A stretch of DNA of 64,000 nucleotides from Bradyrhizobium aeschynomenes (GCF_013178945.1 NZ_JABFDM010000004.1:248001-312000); one strand, 5' to 3'. Counted from the stretch's first letter, positions 21,206-30,292 are shown. Made by a program: numbers and translations. Notes: generated from the letters alone by a model not told the origin.

Positions 21206-22530
21206 CCCTGCGTACCAGCAAACTCTTCCGCACCAGCGTGGCGGCCGCTGCGATCCTCGCCCATGCGGCGACCGCACCGGCCCATGCGTTCTGCGGCTTC
21301 TATGTCGCGCAGGCCGACGCCAAGCTGTTCAATCAATCCTCGAAGGTCGTGCTGGCCCGTGATGGCCAGCAGACCGCGATCACCATGGCCAGCGATTTCG
21401 AGGGCGACGTGAAGGAGTTCGCGGTCGTCGTTCCCGTGCCGACCTTCATCGAGCGCAAGCAGATCGGCGTGGTCGAGCCGAAGACGATCGACCATCTCGA
21501 CAAATACACCGCGCCGCGGCTGGTCGAATATCACGATGCGGATCCGTGTGCGCCGGTCGTGGTTGCGGCGCGGGCGATGCCGGCGGCGCCGATGATGGCG
21601 GGAGCGGTCCAAGAGATGGCCCGGCGGGATTACGGCGTCACCATCGAGGCCAGCTACGACGTCGCCGAATACGACGTGCTGATCCTGTCGGCGCAGGAGA
21701 GCGACGGCCTGACGCGCTGGCTGACCGACAACGACTATCGCATTCCGCAAGGTGCGGAGGCCGTGCTCGGCAGCTACATCAAGCAGGGCATGCGGTTCTT
21801 CGTCGCCAAGGTCAATGTCGAGCGCATGAACAGCCTCGGCACCGGTCAGCTTCGACCGCTGCAGGTGCGCTACCAGAGCGCCAAGTTCATGGTGCCGCTG
21901 CGGCTCGGCACGGTCAACGCGAAGGGGCCGCAAGACCTGATCATCCTCGCGCTGACCAGGAGCGGCCGCATCGAGGCCGCCAACTACCGCACCGTGAAGA
22001 TCCCCTCCGACATCGACGTGCCGCTGTATGTGAAGAACGAGTTCGGCCCGTTCTACAAGGCGCTGTTCGAGCGCGCCGTGGCGCGCGAGAACATGCAGGC
22101 GGTGTTCGTCGAATACGCCTGGGATCTGGCCTGGTGCGATCCCTGCGCCGCCGATCCGATGAGCAACAAGGAACTGGTCGAGCTCGGCGCGCGCTGGATC
22201 GGAGGCGACGGCGACGTTGCGTTCCGCGCGAACCGGCGCGGCGGCGGCTCTGACGCCTACGTCACCCGGCTGCATGTGCGCTATGACGCCAAGTCCTTTC
22301 CCGAGGATATCGTCTTCGTCGAGACCAAGGACCGCGCCAATTTCCAGGGCCGCTATGTGCAGCACCATCCCTGGCGCGGGGAGGCGACATGCGAGGCGGC
22401 CAAAGCCTACCGGAACGGTCTCACCGCCCGCTTCGCCAAGGAAGTCGACAACGTCGCATCCCTCACCGGCTGGTCGCGCGGCGACATCGTCGAGAGAATG
22501 GCACGGAGCGGCGAGACGCTCGCGAAGTAG
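21202..22530 (+). CDS. DUF2330 secreted protein
   Basis: 442 aa with a signal peptide (about 1-29, ending AHA|F) and a mature start FCGFYVAQADAKLFNQSSKVVLARDG typical of DUF2330, whose function is unknown. Downstream motifs include EFAVVVPVPTFIE and YDVLILSAQESDGL. Two cysteines in WCDPCAAD (about 313-317) form a CxxC pair that could bind metal or form a disulfide. The start overlaps the stop of the RnfD-like gene (ATGA), so the two are very likely co-translated. This suggests an exported partner of a small membrane electron-transfer protein. Confidence 0.9.
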   Translation: MTLRTSKLFRTSVAAAAILAHAATAPAHAFCGFYVAQADAKLFNQSSKVVLARDGQQTAITMASDFEGDVKEFAVVVPVPTFIERKQIGVVEPKTIDHLDKYTAPRLVEYHDADPCAPVVVAARAMPAAPMMAGAVQEMARRDYGVTIEASYDVAEYDVLILSAQESDGLTRWLTDNDYRIPQGAEAVLGSYIKQGMRFFVAKVNVERMNSLGTGQLRPLQVRYQSAKFMVPLRLGTVNAKGPQDLIILALTRSGRIEAANYRTVKIPSDIDVPLYVKNEFGPFYKALFERAVARENMQAVFVEYAWDLAWCDPCAADPMSNKELVELGARWIGGDGDVAFRANRRGGGSDAYVTRLHVRYDAKSFPEDIVFVETKDRANFQGRYVQHHPWRGEATCEAAKAYRNGLTARFAKEVDNVASLTGWSRGDIVERMARSGETLAK

Positions 22531-22549
22531 CCGCCGCAGTCGCGGGAGC

Positions 22550-22960
22550 TCAGTCCTGGTAGGACGAAATCTCGATCAGGCTGCCGTCGGGGTCCCGGCA
22601 ATAGACCGAGCGCAGGGTGCCGCGGGCTCCCTGCTTGTCGACCGGGCCTTCCTCGATTGCGACGCCGAGCGCCTGCAGATGCGCCACGACCTCGTCCGGC
22701 GTGCTCGTGGTCAGGAAACAGAGGTCGTCGCTTCCCGCCATCACATGATCGGCCGTGAACCAGTCGACCCTGTCCGCGTCCTTCGGTCGCACGTTGATCT
22801 TCTGGTTCCCGAACAGCAGAGACGTTCGCTTCGTTCGGCCCTTGCCGGGGTCCGACACCTGCAACCTCATGCCCAGGACTTTCTGGTACCAGGCGGTCGT
22901 GCGCTCCACGTCGGCGACATTGATGACGAGATGATCGAGCGCATCGATCTTGACCGGCAT
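22550..22960 (-). CDS. VOC family protein (glyoxalase/bleomycin resistance type)
   Basis: 136-aa single-domain vicinal oxygen chelate protein. It starts IDALDHLVINVADVERTTAWYQKVLGM, with the metal-ligand-like His (about 10), and ends YCRDPDGSLIEISSY, with a candidate Glu ligand. Family members act as isomerases, dioxygenases or drug-binding proteins, and the substrate is not evident. It converges with the DUF2330 gene (19-base gap). Confidence 0.9.
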   Translation of the reverse strand: MPVKIDALDHLVINVADVERTTAWYQKVLGMRLQVSDPGKGRTKRTSLLFGNQKINVRPKDADRVDWFTADHVMAGSDDLCFLTTSTPDEVVAHLQALGVAIEEGPVDKQGARGTLRSVYCRDPDGSLIEISSYQD

Positions 22961-23084
22961 GGGCTCTTCCTTTCCTGGTAGACCTTCCGATGAAACGTCG
23001 AACTCGCCGCAACCGCGGCATTCTGCTATGATCCGGGTCGGCGGTTCGTTAACGAACGCTCAACGACAATATCCGAGGAAACGT

Positions 23085-24059
23085 ATGATTTCACGCCGTG
23101 CCGCGCTTGGTCTTCTCGCCTCCGCCGTTCCGTCCATCGCCGCCATTCGTTCTGCATCTGCGGCGGACTACCCGACCCGCCCAGTCCGTTTCGTGGTGGG
23201 CTATCCTCCGGGCGGTGCAACCGACATCCTGGCGCGGCTGATCGGCCAGCGTCTGTCCGAGACGCTCGGCCAGCAGTTCGTGGTCGAGAACAAGCCGGGC
23301 GCCGGCAACAACATCGGAACCGAGTCGGTCGTGAATGCAGCCGCCGACGGCTACACGCTGCTGCTGGTCAATCCGGCGAACTACATCAATGCCAGCCTCT
23401 ATACCAACCTCAAGTTCAACTTCGTGCGCGACATCGCGCCGGTCGCCTCGTTCAATCGCGTGCCGAACGTGATGACCGTCAACAGCGACATCAAGGCCAA
23501 GAACGTGGCCGAGTTCATCGCCTATCTGAAAGAAAATCCGGGCAAGGTGAACATGGCCTCGTCCGGCAACGGCACCTCGGTGCATCTGTCGGGCGAGATG
23601 TTCATGGCCATGACCGGCACCAAGATGCAGCATGTGCCGTATCGCGGCGCCGCCCCCGCCATCACCGACATGCTGGGCGGCCAGGTCCAGGTCATCTTCG
23701 ACAATATGCCCTCGATCATCCAGCACATCCGCTCGGGCTCGCTACGCGCGCTCGGCGTCACCACCCAGGAACGCTCGGCGCTCTTGCCCGACGTGCAGGC
23801 CATCGCCGACACCGTGCCGGGCTATGAGGCGAGCGCGCTGTTCGGCGTCGGAGCGCCGAAGAACACGCCGAAGGAGATCGTCGAGAAGCTGAACAAGCAG
23901 ATCAACGTGATCCTTGCCGAGCCCGACATCAAGAAGCGCCTGGTCGATCTCGGCGGCGATCCGTTGATCCAGACGCCGGAGCAGTTCGGCGCCCAGGTGG
24001 CTGCCGAGACCGACAAGTGGAAGAAGGTGGTCGAGTTCGCCGGCCTGAAGCTGGATTGA
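23085..24059 (+). CDS. Tripartite tricarboxylate transporter (Bug/TctC) substrate-binding protein
   Basis: Periplasmic binding protein (324 aa). The ATG at 23085 has GAGGA 6 bases upstream and gives a signal peptide MISRRAALGLLASAVPS, possibly Tat-like (RR), ending ASA|A. The Bug-family start YPTRPVRFVVGYPPGGATDILAR is diagnostic, followed by VVENKPGAGNNIG and YRGAAPAITDMLGGQVQ. Bug proteins bind carboxylates and usually feed TctAB permeases. None is adjacent here, which is common for this expanded family. Confidence 0.93.
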   Translation: MISRRAALGLLASAVPSIAAIRSASAADYPTRPVRFVVGYPPGGATDILARLIGQRLSETLGQQFVVENKPGAGNNIGTESVVNAAADGYTLLLVNPANYINASLYTNLKFNFVRDIAPVASFNRVPNVMTVNSDIKAKNVAEFIAYLKENPGKVNMASSGNGTSVHLSGEMFMAMTGTKMQHVPYRGAAPAITDMLGGQVQVIFDNMPSIIQHIRSGSLRALGVTTQERSALLPDVQAIADTVPGYEASALFGVGAPKNTPKEIVEKLNKQINVILAEPDIKKRLVDLGGDPLIQTPEQFGAQVAAETDKWKKVVEFAGLKLD

Positions 24060-24203
24060 TCCGCGGCTGCGGCTGTTCCCAACGGTGATGACGTGCCTCG
24101 GCTGCGACACGTCATCGCCAAGCTTGGTGATCCACTCCGCCAGTTCGTCGTTATTTAACCATGTCAGTGTGATGCAATCTTCCCGCCAGAAGAGGAACAG
24201 ATC

Positions 24204-24503
24204 ATGCGCAAGGTGATGATGATGGCGACCGGCATCGTCGGCGTCGCATTCGTCAGCGGCGGCGACGTCACGCCCGCCGTGGCCGGAGGCTACGACTATC
24301 CCTGGTGTGTGCAGGGCAGGGGCGTCGGCTACCCCGGCGACTGCTCCTATCAGACCTTCGAGCAATGCCGGGCCAGCGCCTCCGGCCGCAACGCCGGTTG
24401 CGGCATCAACCCCCGCGTGGCGTTCAATTCGGATCGTCGCGGGCCCTCCGTCTATGTCGACATGCCGCCGCCGCGGCGGGTGCACCGCTATAATCCCTAC
24501 TGA
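24204..24503 (+). CDS. DUF3551 small secreted protein
   Basis: 99-aa protein with a signal peptide (about 1-27, ending VAG|G) and a mature domain YDYPWCVQGRG, GYPGDCSYQTFEQCRAS, GRNAGCGINP. The cysteine pattern and motifs match DUF3551, a family frequent in Bradyrhizobium with no known function. GAGGAACAG lies 7 bases before the ATG. The Cys residues suggest disulfides in the periplasm. Confidence 0.9.
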   Translation: MRKVMMMATGIVGVAFVSGGDVTPAVAGGYDYPWCVQGRGVGYPGDCSYQTFEQCRASASGRNAGCGINPRVAFNSDRRGPSVYVDMPPPRRVHRYNPY

Positions 24504-24584
24504 GCGTGGCTGAAGCTCCCTCGTCGGTGCCCGCGAGGCATCCCGCGGCCGCGCGAGGGTTGCGCAGACTTTGCGGGCGTGTAT

Positions 24585-24601
24585 ACTTTGTACTGCAAAG
24601 T
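24585..24601. promoter_or_regulatory. Palindromic operator upstream of the membrane protein/wHTH genes
   Basis: ACTTTGTACTGCAAAGT, a 17-nt near-perfect palindrome (7 of 8 pairs), lies 31 bases upstream of the membrane protein ATG. A closely related palindrome (25646-25660) lies at the start of the isoprenyl transferase gene. A single half-like site, GACTTTGC, is just upstream at about 24567. The adjacent winged-helix protein is the likely ligand, by inference. Confidence 0.6.
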
Positions 24602-24631
24602 TAACGCGCCTCATGCGGCGCCGGGTAGGAC

Positions 24632-25249
24632 ATGCGCGACCTCGACAAGGCGCTCGCCGACATCATCGCGATCCGCAGCCAGCTCGCGGCTGGCACGGCT
24701 TTTCGCGGCTATGGTCCGGCGACGATGGCCGCGACCGCCGCAGTCGCGCTTGCGACCGCCTCGATCCAGCAGATCGTGCTGCGCGACCCCACGGCGGAGC
24801 CGCTGACCTTCCTGCTCGGCTGGGCGGCCGCGGCCTGCTTGTCGCTGACGATGATCTGGATCGAGATGCGGGCGCGCTCGCGCCGGCATCATTCCGGTCT
24901 TGCCGATGCGATGATCCATCAGGCGGTCGAGCAGTTTCTCCCCGCGGGAATCGCCGGCGTGTTGCTGGCAGTGCTGCTGTGGAAGTTCGCGCCGGAAGCG
25001 CTGTGGATGCTCCCCGGCCTGTGGCAGATCCTGACGTCGCTCGGCGTGTTCGCTTCGGTGCGCTCGCTGCCGCGGACCGTCGCGCTGGCTGGCGCGTTCT
25101 ACTTCCTGGCCGGTTTCGCGGTGCTGCTGCTCGGCAGCGTCACTCATTCGTTGTCGCCTTGGACCATGGGCCTGCCCTTCGCGGTCGGTCAGGCGCTGAT
25201 GGCAGGCATTTTGTATTTTGCCACCGGAGACTCCGATGTCGAAGACTGA
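24632..25249 (+). CDS. Multi-pass membrane protein of unknown function
   Basis: 205-aa protein with about six predicted membrane helices. A short cytoplasmic N-terminal helix (MRDLDKALADIIAIRSQLAAGTAFRGYG) is followed by hydrophobic stretches near 30-48, 60-80, 105-123, 130-145, 150-167 and 175-198. The arrangement, a membrane protein immediately upstream of and overlapping by 14 bases a small winged-helix regulator gene, suggests co-transcription and perhaps a sensing role. No named family recognised. Confidence 0.8.
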   Translation: MRDLDKALADIIAIRSQLAAGTAFRGYGPATMAATAAVALATASIQQIVLRDPTAEPLTFLLGWAAAACLSLTMIWIEMRARSRRHHSGLADAMIHQAVEQFLPAGIAGVLLAVLLWKFAPEALWMLPGLWQILTSLGVFASVRSLPRTVALAGAFYFLAGFAVLLLGSVTHSLSPWTMGLPFAVGQALMAGILYFATGDSDVED

Positions 25250-25616
25250 CGGCAGTGCGCCGTTTTCCTATGACGGGCTCGACCGTGTCATCCACGAGAA
25301 GGCGCGACTCGGCCTGCTCACCTCGCTGATGGCGCATCCGAAAGGCCTCGCCTTTGCCGACCTCAAACAGCTCTGCGGCCTGACCGACGGCAATCTCTCG
25401 CGTCATCTGCAGGTGCTGCAGGAGGCCGGCCTGGTGGAGGTCAGCAAGGGGTACGAGGGTAACCGGCCGCACACCACCTGCCGGCTGACCAAGGCCGGAC
25501 GCCGCCGGTTCCTGGACTATCTCGCCGTGCTCGAACGTCTCGTCCGCGACGCAGCCGCGGCGGCCGGCAACGAGCACGCGCCATCCTCGGTCGGCTTCAT
25601 GCCGGGCCGCGCCTGA
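25236..25616 (+). CDS. Winged-helix transcriptional regulator
   Basis: 126-aa single-domain DNA-binding protein. The ATG at 25236 is chosen over an in-frame one at 25218. The winged-helix pattern runs FSYDGLDRVIHEKARLGLLTSLMAHPKGLAFADLKQLCGLTDGNLSRHLQVLQEAGLVEVSKGYEGNRPHTTCRLTKAGRRRF, with the recognition helix near GNLSRHLQVLQ (about 52-62) and the wing following. This resembles the HTH_34/MarR-ArsR-like group that often sits beside membrane proteins. Two palindromes of the ACTTTGnAnTGCAAAGT type flank the unit and are its probable operators. Confidence 0.88.
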   Translation: MSKTDGSAPFSYDGLDRVIHEKARLGLLTSLMAHPKGLAFADLKQLCGLTDGNLSRHLQVLQEAGLVEVSKGYEGNRPHTTCRLTKAGRRRFLDYLAVLERLVRDAAAAAGNEHAPSSVGFMPGRA

Positions 25617-25645
25617 ACATCTCACTGCATTTTTTTGACCTGGAG

Positions 25646-25660
25646 CTTTGCAATGCAAAG
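25646..25660. promoter_or_regulatory. Palindromic operator overlapping the isoprenyl transferase start
   Basis: CTTTGCAATGCAAAG is a perfect 15-nt palindrome that contains the ATG at 25653-25655 of the following gene. It shares its half-site with the palindrome at 24585-24601. Binding here would block both transcription entry and, if the gene has its own promoter, the start region. The assignment to the neighbouring winged-helix regulator is inferred. Confidence 0.6.
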
Positions 25661-26396
25661 TAGTCTGCAACCTAAATCGCCTGCTCCGGTGGACGGCCTG
25701 CATGTCGGCATCATCATGGATGGCAACGGCCGCTGGGCGACGCGCCAGGGCCTGTCGCGGCTGCGCGGCCATGAGGCGGGCGTCGAGGCGATCCGCCGCG
25801 TGGTCGAAGCCGCCCCCGACCAGGGGGTCGGCACGCTGACGCTGTATGCCTTTTCCAGCGACAACTGGCGGCGCCCCCGCGCCGAGGTCGCCGCCTTGAT
25901 GGCGCTGCTGCGGGTCTATCTCGCCAGCGAGGTGGACTCACTCGTGCGCAATGGCGTCCGTCTCACCGTGATCGGCCGCCGCGACCGCCTCCCGGGTGGC
26001 ATCGCCGATGCGATCGGCCGCGCCGAAGCGGCAACGCAGAGCGGTCGCACGCTGCATCTGCGCATCGCCGTCGACTACTCCGCCCGTGATGCGATTCTCA
26101 ATGCCGCGGCCAAGGCACGCGACGCCGGCGGGCTCACGCGCGAGGCGTTCTCCGACCTCGTGACGGGAGAGGCGGGCCTGCGCGACGTCGACCTGATCAT
26201 CCGGACCTCCGGCGAGCAGCGGCTGTCCGACTTCCTGCTCTGGGAGGGCGCCTATGCCGAGCTGCATTTCACGCAGCGCATGTGGCCCGACTTCGATGCC
26301 GGCGACCTCGCGCAGGCGCTGGCCTCGTTCCGCGGCCGGGAACGCCGCTTTGGCGGCCTTGACGCGGTGCCGCTGGCGCCGGCACCGGTTTCCTGA
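25653..26396 (+). CDS. uppS: Isoprenyl transferase (cis-prenyltransferase, UppS family)
   Basis: Condenses isopentenyl diphosphate onto allylic diphosphates to make cis-polyprenyl lipid carriers. The 247-aa protein has the substrate P-loop [10 protein letters not shown] (about 21-30), [17 protein letters not shown] and the C-terminal [21 protein letters not shown] signature. The ATG at 25653 is preceded by TGGAG; an in-frame TTG at 25635 is an alternative. The canonical uppS of alphaproteobacteria usually sits with frr and cdsA, so this may be a second, regulated copy. Its start lies inside a palindrome shared with the upstream regulator unit. Confidence 0.92.
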   Translation: MQSSLQPKSPAPVDGLHVGIIMDGNGRWATRQGLSRLRGHEAGVEAIRRVVEAAPDQGVGTLTLYAFSSDNWRRPRAEVAALMALLRVYLASEVDSLVRNGVRLTVIGRRDRLPGGIADAIGRAEAATQSGRTLHLRIAVDYSARDAILNAAAKARDAGGLTREAFSDLVTGEAGLRDVDLIIRTSGEQRLSDFLLWEGAYAELHFTQRMWPDFDAGDLAQALASFRGRERRFGGLDAVPLAPAPVS

Positions 26397-26465
26397 CGCC
26401 TGCACAATCTTTCCGCGCATCGGGGAATCATCTACCGCTGGCAGCACGAGCGCAGAGATTCCGCG

Positions 26466-28412
26466 ATGAAGCACAAGCCGCGCCGGCCCGCCGGCACATC
26501 TCCGGGCAAATCCGGATCGTCGCGCCATGGCGATACCACCGATGCGCTGTGCGCCGCGGCGTTGCGGCTGCTGCGGGCAGGCCAGCTGGCGCAGGCCGAG
26601 GACGCCTGCCGCCGCGCGCTGACGCTGGATGCGGCTTCGATCGATGCGCTTCATGCGATGGGACAGGTCTGCCTCGCGCTCAAGCGTGCCGATGACGCCA
26701 TCGCGTGGTTCGCCCGTGCGATCAGGCAGAACATCTCCGCGTCGCCTTCGTTCGTCGGCCTCGCGCAGGCGCTCCGGCTCGGCGGTCGACTCGACGAAGC
26801 CATCAAGGCCTATGATCGCGCCCTGCAGCTCCAGCCCGATGCAATCGAGAGCTGGGATGCCCTCGGCGAGCTGCTGCAGCTGACGGGCCGCCATGCCGAA
26901 GCGGCGCTGGCCTGTGATCGCCTGCTGCAGCTCGCGCCTGATCGCGTCGCGACGTGGTTCCGCCTCGGCGAGGTGCTGGACGCCCAGGGCCGCCGCGACG
27001 AGGCGGCGCTGGCGTTCGACCAGGTGCTCGAGCTGACGCCCGATCATGTCGATGCGGCGAACAGAGCCGGCGCCGTCCATTTCGATGCAGGACGCTACGG
27101 CGAGGCGATCGCGCGTTTCGATCAGTCGCTTGCCGCTCAGCCCGATCAGCCCGGCGCTCTCTGCCTCAAGGGCATATCGCTGCGACGGCTGCGCCGCTAT
27201 GACGAAGCGCATGCGAGCGGCCAGCGCGCGCACGCATTGTCGCCGGCCGATCCCGACATTGCCAACAGCTATGGCTGCATCCTGCAGAATCTCGGCCGTC
27301 ACGACCAGGCCGTCGCCGCGTTCGACAAGGCGATCGCGATCCGGCCGCAGGTCGCTGACTTTCACAACCATCGCGGCACGTCGCTGGCTGAATTGCACCG
27401 CTTCGACGAGGCCTTTGCCAGCTTCGAGCGCGCGGTCGCGCTGAAGCCGGACCTTGCCGACGCGCATTGGAACGCGGCGCTATTCCGGTTGCTGACCGGC
27501 GACTTTGCGCGTGGCTGGGCGGCGCGTGAATGGGGGCGGAAATGTCGCGCCGTCGGCTTCGTGGAGCGCTGCTTCGACGTGCCGATGTGGCTCGCCGACG
27601 CGCCGCTCGCGGGCAAGACGATCCTGCTCCATAGCGACGAGGGACTGGGCGACACGATTCAGTTCGCCCGCTACGCAACGATGGTCGCGGCCGAGGGCGC
27701 GCGCGTCGTGCTCGAGGTCGACGGCGTGCTGCAGCCCCTGATGTCCGGCATCAAGGGTGTCGCGCAATGTCTGGCCCGCGGCATCGATGCGCTGCCGGTC
27801 ATCGACTATCATTGTCCGCTGTCGAGTCTGCCGCTCGCCTTCGCGACCCGCCTCGACACCATCCCCGCCGCGCCGTGCTACCTGCCACGCCCGCCGGCGG
27901 AGCGCTGCGAGCGGTGGGAGCAGCGGCTCGGGCCGCACGATCGGATGCGCGTCGGGCTGGTCTGGTCCGGCAACCCGATGCATCTCAACGACCACAACCG
28001 CTCGATGGCGTTGGCGAGGCTCGCGCCGCTGCTCGCCTTGGATGCGCAGTTCGTCAGCCTGCAGAAGGACCCGCGGCCGGCGGACAAGGCCATGCTCGCC
28101 GACCGACGCGACATTCTCGATCTCACCGCTGACATCCGCGACTTCGTCGATACAGCGGCGCTGATCGACAGATTGGACCTCGTCGTGACGGTCGACACCA
28201 GCGTCGCGCATCTCGCCGGCGCGCTCGGCAAGCCGACCTGGGTCATGCTCCCCTACACGCCGGACTATCGCTGGCTGCTCGGTCGCGCCGACAGTCCCTG
28301 GTATCCGAGCGTGCGGCTGTTCCGTCAGGACGAACACCGCGACTACGAGACGGTGGTCGCTCGCGTTCACGACGCGCTGGCGCAACAGATCGCGGCCTTC
28401 TCGGCGAATTAG
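26466..28412 (+). CDS. TPR protein with C-terminal GT9-like glycosyltransferase domain
   Basis: 648 aa. Residues about 25-340 are nine or so tandem tetratricopeptide repeats (34-residue periodicity, e.g. ALCLKGISLRRLRRYDEAHASGQRAHALSPADPDI). The C-terminal third resembles glycosyltransferase family 9: HSDEGLGDTIQFARYA (about 385), VGLVWSGNP (about 498) and VDTSVAHLAGALGKPTWVMLP (about 577). Such TPR-GT9 proteins are common in Bradyrhizobium and Rhodopseudomonas and may modify proteins or surface glycans. The substrate is unknown. It abuts the stop of the LuxR gene on the other strand. Confidence 0.9.
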   Translation: MKHKPRRPAGTSPGKSGSSRHGDTTDALCAAALRLLRAGQLAQAEDACRRALTLDAASIDALHAMGQVCLALKRADDAIAWFARAIRQNISASPSFVGLAQALRLGGRLDEAIKAYDRALQLQPDAIESWDALGELLQLTGRHAEAALACDRLLQLAPDRVATWFRLGEVLDAQGRRDEAALAFDQVLELTPDHVDAANRAGAVHFDAGRYGEAIARFDQSLAAQPDQPGALCLKGISLRRLRRYDEAHASGQRAHALSPADPDIANSYGCILQNLGRHDQAVAAFDKAIAIRPQVADFHNHRGTSLAELHRFDEAFASFERAVALKPDLADAHWNAALFRLLTGDFARGWAAREWGRKCRAVGFVERCFDVPMWLADAPLAGKTILLHSDEGLGDTIQFARYATMVAAEGARVVLEVDGVLQPLMSGIKGVAQCLARGIDALPVIDYHCPLSSLPLAFATRLDTIPAAPCYLPRPPAERCERWEQRLGPHDRMRVGLVWSGNPMHLNDHNRSMALARLAPLLALDAQFVSLQKDPRPADKAMLADRRDILDLTADIRDFVDTAALIDRLDLVVTVDTSVAHLAGALGKPTWVMLPYTPDYRWLLGRADSPWYPSVRLFRQDEHRDYETVVARVHDALAQQIAAFSAN

Positions 28413-29627
28413 CTAGGGATCGGCATTCAGCAGCCCGACCGATATCTCATGGATGCGCCGCGTCAGCTCGGCAACGCTGCGCCATCCGGTCTTCTCCCGT
28501 GTGCGCTTCAGATGCGTATACACCGTCGTGACCTTGATGCCGCGATGCGCGGCATATTCGACCGCTGTCATGCCGGCGCTGAGTGCGCAGGCCAGTTGCG
28601 CTTCCGCCTTGGTCAGACCATGGAGATCCTGAAGCAGGTGCGTCGCCGGGCCGTCGCGCATCGGATCACGTACCAGCATCATCACTGCGGCAGCCGGACA
28701 ATCTGTCCGGCGCCGGGAATGGTGCAAGGCGCGCAGCGATATCGTGCACGGCGGCAGGCCGTCCGGACGAGGGGCCAGGAAGTCGCGCGCGGCATCTGAG
28801 TCGGTCAGGCCGTCGGCGCTCACCGCCACGCTGAATGCGCGGGCGAAGCGATTGCGCAGGTCGGCCGAGCCGAAGAGAATGCCGCGACTGTCGATCCGGA
28901 ACAGCCCGCTGCCCGTCGAGATCGCTTGCAGGCTCGGATTGAGGTAGACGATCTCGCCCTTCGGATCGAGCAGCGCGACGCCGTCCTTCAAGACATCGAG
29001 CGCGCGCGTGCCGATGTCGTGACCATACGCCGTGACGAGGCTGCCCCGCATTCTATGCGCGCGCTGCAGATGCGGCGTGAGGCGCTGCATCAGCGCAATG
29101 TCTGCCTTGCCGACATGTCCCTGCCGCGGCGTTCGTTGCAGTGTCAAGGCGACCATGCGCTGCGGCGACCGCTCCAGCACCGCCGAGAGAAAGTAGCGCA
29201 AGCCGGCACGCGGCAGAAACTCTGCATAGAACGGATCCCGGTCCATGGCGCTCTCGTCCATGACCTGATAGTCCCAGGACAGCTCGCCTTGTCGCTGCTT
29301 CAGCGCCGTGGGCAGGCGGGGATTGCGTGGCGCGAAATGGGCGAGGTAGTCGTCGCCCTCGGCCGGAGCGACGCCGCTGCTGCGGAACGTCACTGGCTGC
29401 CGGAGGATAGGGTCTATGACCTCGAAGGTGGCGCTTTCGGCGCCTGTCAGCTCCCGGACGCAATTCAGCGCACCGCCGATGCCGTCGGGTTCCGCAAAGC
29501 CTTGATAGATGGCGTCCAGCGCCCGCGAATAGAGCTCGCTCTGCACGATGACCTCGCTGCCATGACCGGGAAAAGGCGTGCCGGTCTGACCTGTCAACCC
29601 TGACGCGCGGACGATATTCCCATTCAT
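28413..29627 (-). CDS. LuxR-family transcriptional regulator
   Basis: 404 aa. The C-terminal part (about 335-395) is a LuxR/GerE-type helix-turn-helix: LTKAEAQLACALSAGMTAVEYAAHRGIKVTTVYTHLKRTREKTGWRSVAELTRRI. The N-terminal 320 residues look like a sensory region, including a PAS-like stretch DGVALLDPKGEIVYLN (about 211-226). No autoinducer-synthase gene is near. Its stop codon abuts that of the TPR-GT9 gene. Confidence 0.88.
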   Translation of the reverse strand: MNGNIVRASGLTGQTGTPFPGHGSEVIVQSELYSRALDAIYQGFAEPDGIGGALNCVRELTGAESATFEVIDPILRQPVTFRSSGVAPAEGDDYLAHFAPRNPRLPTALKQRQGELSWDYQVMDESAMDRDPFYAEFLPRAGLRYFLSAVLERSPQRMVALTLQRTPRQGHVGKADIALMQRLTPHLQRAHRMRGSLVTAYGHDIGTRALDVLKDGVALLDPKGEIVYLNPSLQAISTGSGLFRIDSRGILFGSADLRNRFARAFSVAVSADGLTDSDAARDFLAPRPDGLPPCTISLRALHHSRRRTDCPAAAVMMLVRDPMRDGPATHLLQDLHGLTKAEAQLACALSAGMTAVEYAAHRGIKVTTVYTHLKRTREKTGWRSVAELTRRIHEISVGLLNADP

Positions 29628-29866
29628 GGGTCGCCGCCCAGCGCGCGAGGTTCATCGCGCAGCTTCGGCGCGAAGCCGCGTGATCGGCGGGCACGCCAGG
29701 ATTATCAAACGCGAGATGCTGCACAGGGGTGCTTCGTATCTCTGCAGACGAGTGATGAGGGGCCCGGGTTCGTCGTGCTGTGACGGCTGTCGGTGACACC
29801 CGACCATGCGACGGTAGCGCGCCGAAGCCCTGAAGCCCGGGAGCTACAGGGCCCGGCATCGCCGAA

Positions 29867-30292
29867 CTACTCCGCGACGGTTTCGCCCGAGCCGCCGAAC
29901 TCGCGCGGAAAGTCCTTCAGCTTCGGCAGGCCGTCGCGCATCGGCAGCACGGTTTCGGCATAGTTCACGTGCACAGCCGGCTTGAAGTCGAGATCCGGAA
30001 GCGTCGCAACGAACACGTCGACGAGCCCGAGCGGCGGATGATTGGTCATCAGATGACCGCCGCACTTCGCGCAGTACTGCCGCTGGCTCAGCGGCGTCTT
30101 CGCAAACATCGCCACGTGCTCGCTGCCCGATGTGATCCTGACCGCGTCGGGCTTCCACAAGCTGAAAGCATTCACGGGCCCGCCCGACCACGAGCGGCAG
30201 GAGCGGCAGTGACAATAGCCCATCGCTTCCGGTGCTCCAGATACCTCGACTTCAACCGCTCCGCAAAAACATCGTCCAGCAAGTGTCATCAT
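29867..30292 (-). CDS. GFA/CENP-V family zinc-binding protein
   Basis: 141-aa protein of the glutathione-dependent formaldehyde-activating enzyme family. Zinc-ligand cysteines appear as GRCFCGAVEVEV (about 6-17), CHCRSC (about 26-31) and CAKCGG (about 73-78). Two adjacent ATGs (30292 and 30289) both fit, and the in-frame extension to 30427 shows no similarity. Most members are of unproven function; glutathione or formaldehyde adduct binding is the family precedent. Confidence 0.92.
   Translation of the reverse strand: MMTLAGRCFCGAVEVEVSGAPEAMGYCHCRSCRSWSGGPVNAFSLWKPDAVRITSGSEHVAMFAKTPLSQRQYCAKCGGHLMTNHPPLGLVDVFVATLPDLDFKPAVHVNYAETVLPMRDGLPKLKDFPREFGGSGETVAE

Noticed and set aside
19660..22530. 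Very long frame containing the DUF2330 gene
   Set aside because: The real start is at 21202 with a signal peptide; the upstream part overlaps two well-supported genes.
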